A stretch of 31,601 nt of DNA. It comes from Gracilaria vermiculophylla. Its lineage: Eukaryota; Rhodophyta; Florideophyceae; Gracilariales; Gracilariaceae. A program made the position numbers and the translations under genes. The DNA is taken from the NCBI GenBank assembly GCA_019155205.2, contig JAHNZQ020000004.1:3912269-3943869 (forward strand), read 5' to 3'. How positions within the stretch are numbered: position 1 is the first letter of the stretch; each line of letters opens with the position of its first letter. Of this stretch, positions 29,884 through 31,601 are shown in pieces. The notes beneath the pieces were generated by a model. That model had not been told where the DNA came from. It did not search any database and saw only the letters and a list, made by a program, of their open reading frames with translations.

Positions 29884-30832
29884 GGAAATTGCAGTTACCG
29901 TGCTCCACCGGGAATGCAGCCTGTCCCACTATCACTGCAACCCGCAACGCAGGTGCCGGTGTCCCAGCCGGTTGCACTTCCAGGAAACACGTCGCATCGC
30001 GATGCACAACCGCAGAAGCCGTCCCTGCCTGGAACCCTGCCCCTCTCCAACCAGAAAAACCCTCAGAGCCACGCGTAGAGGCTCCGCGTGGCTCTCCAAC
30101 ATCGAGCCTAAGCTCCACGGAGGTCGCCTCTAGAAAAGGGGGAGAGGCCATCTGCTCCGTTGACCCAGAATCGACGGGCCCCCCAATCCCGTTGGACCCC
30201 TTTGACACCTTTGAGGACTCTGTTTGCACGCTCCACCGTGAGAATTACAAGGTCTTCGCCTCTATAGGATATTTCCCGCTCACCTCCACCACTGTGTGCG
30301 CTATCTTCGATACCAGAGCTGGCCCCAATCTGATGCACGCCGACGTGCTCCCGCGGTCTGTTCTCGGCTTCTTGAGGACTGGAAAGCTCCCGACAGTGCG
30401 TGATGCGTCACGACGCGCATTGACCATCCTTGGCGCACTTTCCCTATACCTCCAGTTGGGCTCCTTACAGGTGAAGGTGTGGTTCCTCGTGGCGACCAAC
30501 TTGGCCGTACAATGCATATTGGGCACTTTCTTTGTGGATCGATATGTACGTGCAATCTACCCACACCTGCAGAAGGTGACGTTTTAAGACGCTGCCCCTG
30601 TAGGTATTGTGTCCGCATCTCCAAGACCGGACGCGAACACGCGTCAAGTGGGTACCCTTCCGAAGAATACGCAGTCGAATAAGCTCCACGTGGTGAAGAG
30701 CACCAAAATACCCGCGAGGAGTCAGGCCGAAGTCTGGGTGCAGACCTCTGCATCTGGCCTTCATTCCTACAGGAGAGTCCACACCTGACGACGAAGCAGC
30801 ATTTCATGATGGCGAACGGTGTTATGGAAGTA
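29884..30832 (+). pseudogene. pol: Protease region of pol (right copy)
   Basis: The frame used (open 29718-30587) shows a Pro/Ser-rich linker, then ENYKVFASIGYFP, the active-site box AIFDTRAGPNLM and the partner motif CILGTFFVDRYVRAIY. The glycine of the D-T-G triplet is Arg (AGA 30315-30317), which fits a G-to-A change and would kill the enzyme. TAA at 30585-30587, then in-frame linker (ARSQAEVWVQTSAS) to about 30790, where frames shift before RT. The middle copy reads on through the equivalent place. Confidence 0.83.
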
Positions 30833-31601
30833 ATACCGAACATCCTCTTCAGGGTCGTGCTCGCTAACCTCAAAGAGTCGCCGTTACGGCTCCAGAAAGG
30901 AATTGTTGTCGGACTGGTACTCCCCGCCCCTGCAGGACAAGCTCATCTTCCACAAGCGGAAGACTTTGCGAACCGCGATGCTATCGCCACCATGGAGGCG
31001 GAAGCGACTTCCTCGGCTCCAGAGGAAGAGAGTCCTGCGACCTGGCAGAAAAAGCTCCAATTTGGCAATGAATTCGAAGGGTATCGCCATAGGATAGTGG
31101 AGATGCTATCCGCTTTTAAGGACATTTGGTTTGGTCGCCTGGGTCAGGTCATCCTGGCCAAGCACAGGATCCAGCTCACGCCGGATGCAAAGCCGTTACA
31201 TCAACTCCCGAGGAGGGCCGGACCCCACGCGCGCGACTTCGAACGCGATGAGGTTCACCGTATGCTGGAGAAGGGCGTTATAGAGCCTTCCAATTCCGAA
31301 TGGGTCTCCCCGGTGGTGTTTGTCAAGAAGAAGGATGGCTCCCTACGGTTCTGTATTGACTACAGGCGCCTTAACGAGGTGACGGTACGCGACTCGTACC
31401 CGATACCGCGGATGGATGAATGTATCGACTCCTTAGGCGATGCGTCCGTTTTCTCCACGCTGGATGCCAATAGTGGCTACTGGCAGATAGAGATGGACGA
31501 CTCCGATAAGGATAAGACAACGTTCACCTCGCACTGTGGGATCTTCAGATTCCTAAGGATGCCATTCGGGTTGAAGAATGCACCCGCTACGTTCCAACGA
31601 G
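30833..31601 (+). CDS. pol: Reverse transcriptase of right copy (partial, open to window end)
   Basis: 256 codons with no stop. First ATG 30991; upstream frame is still pol-like (VVLANLKESPLRLQKG). RT blocks: VILAKHRIQLTPDAKP, RRAGPHARDFERDEVHRML, KGVIEPSNSEWVSPVVFVKK, RFCIDYRRLNEVTV, RDSYPIPRMDECIDSLGD, STLDANSGYWQIEM (first catalytic Asp present), RMPFGLKNAPATFQR. The window ends before the YXDD box, so I cannot tell whether the enzyme is intact. Upstream of 30833 the frame is closed by a stop at 30830-30832. Confidence 0.92.
   Translation, partial: MPNILFRVVLANLKESPLRLQKGIVVGLVLPAPAGQAHLPQAEDFANRDAIATMEAEATSSAPEEESPATWQKKLQFGNEFEGYRHRIVEMLSAFKDIWFGRLGQVILAKHRIQLTPDAKPLHQLPRRAGPHARDFERDEVHRMLEKGVIEPSNSEWVSPVVFVKKKDGSLRFCIDYRRLNEVTVRDSYPIPRMDECIDSLGDASVFSTLDANSGYWQIEMDDSDKDKTTFTSHCGIFRFLRMPFGLKNAPATFQR

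Larger units (their letters stand above)
27098..31601 (+). mobile_element. Ty3/Gypsy LTR retrotransposon, 5' part (right copy)
   Basis: LTR, primer site, gag, protease and the start of RT, then the window ends. It is head to head with the middle element it interrupts and is the same family as the left copy. It is the best-kept Gypsy copy here: a 361-codon gag frame and a 256-codon RT frame are unbroken. It is therefore probably the youngest, in line with its position in the nest. Confidence 0.9.

Noticed and set aside
1..31601. CRISPR arrays, tRNA or rRNA genes, bacterial operons
   Set aside because: No regularly spaced repeats, no RNA gene signatures, and all recognised genes belong to eukaryotic transposable elements.

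Overview
The window is a nest of decayed eukaryotic transposable elements. I recognise no host gene, RNA gene, CRISPR array or bacterial feature. The Ty3/Gypsy (one with a chromodomain), Tc1/mariner, pogo and PIF/Harbinger families point to a eukaryotic microbe, perhaps an oomycete or fungus. The taxonomic guess rests on general resemblance of the protein families and is weak. Nearly every coding frame is broken, so most genes are listed as pseudogenes; starts without an ATG are not treated as real.

Layout, left to right. (1) 1-2357, minus strand: 5' end of a Ty3/Gypsy element (LTR, primer-binding site, gag) inserted into (2) a PIF/Harbinger element, 2358-4077, with a plus-strand transposase and a minus-strand second gene meeting tail to tail. 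(3) 4659-5744: a Tc1/mariner copy. (4) 5950-20322: a second Tc1/mariner copy split in two by a pogo element (6348-19438), which is itself split by a complete 11-kb LTR retrotransposon (8332-19398). That retrotransposon has two 746-747 bp LTRs, PBS, gag, PR, RT, RNase H, integrase, a chromodomain, an extra ANTISENSE gene of about 635 codons before the 3' LTR, and a polypurine tract. (5) 20323-21855: a weak Tc1 remnant and unexplained sequence. (6) 21856-27097, minus strand: an old Ty3/Gypsy element (3' LTR, integrase, RNase H, RT, protease), cut in its protease by (7) 27098-31601, plus strand: a younger copy of the family seen at the left edge, running off the window inside RT.

The history can be read from the nesting: Tc1 first, then pogo into Tc1 at a TA, then the 11-kb retrotransposon into pogo; separately, Gypsy into Harbinger and Gypsy into Gypsy. 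The split Tc1 reading frame rejoins across 13 kb with exactly the length of its neighbour copy, which is strong internal proof.

Two points stand out: the antisense gene between pol and the 3' LTR of the 11-kb element, with a possible relative at the same place in the middle Gypsy element; and decay largely by in-frame nonsense codons of the kind made by C-to-T change (CGA to TGA, CAG to TAG, CAA to TAA), which suggests repeat-directed mutation or deamination of methylated cytosine.
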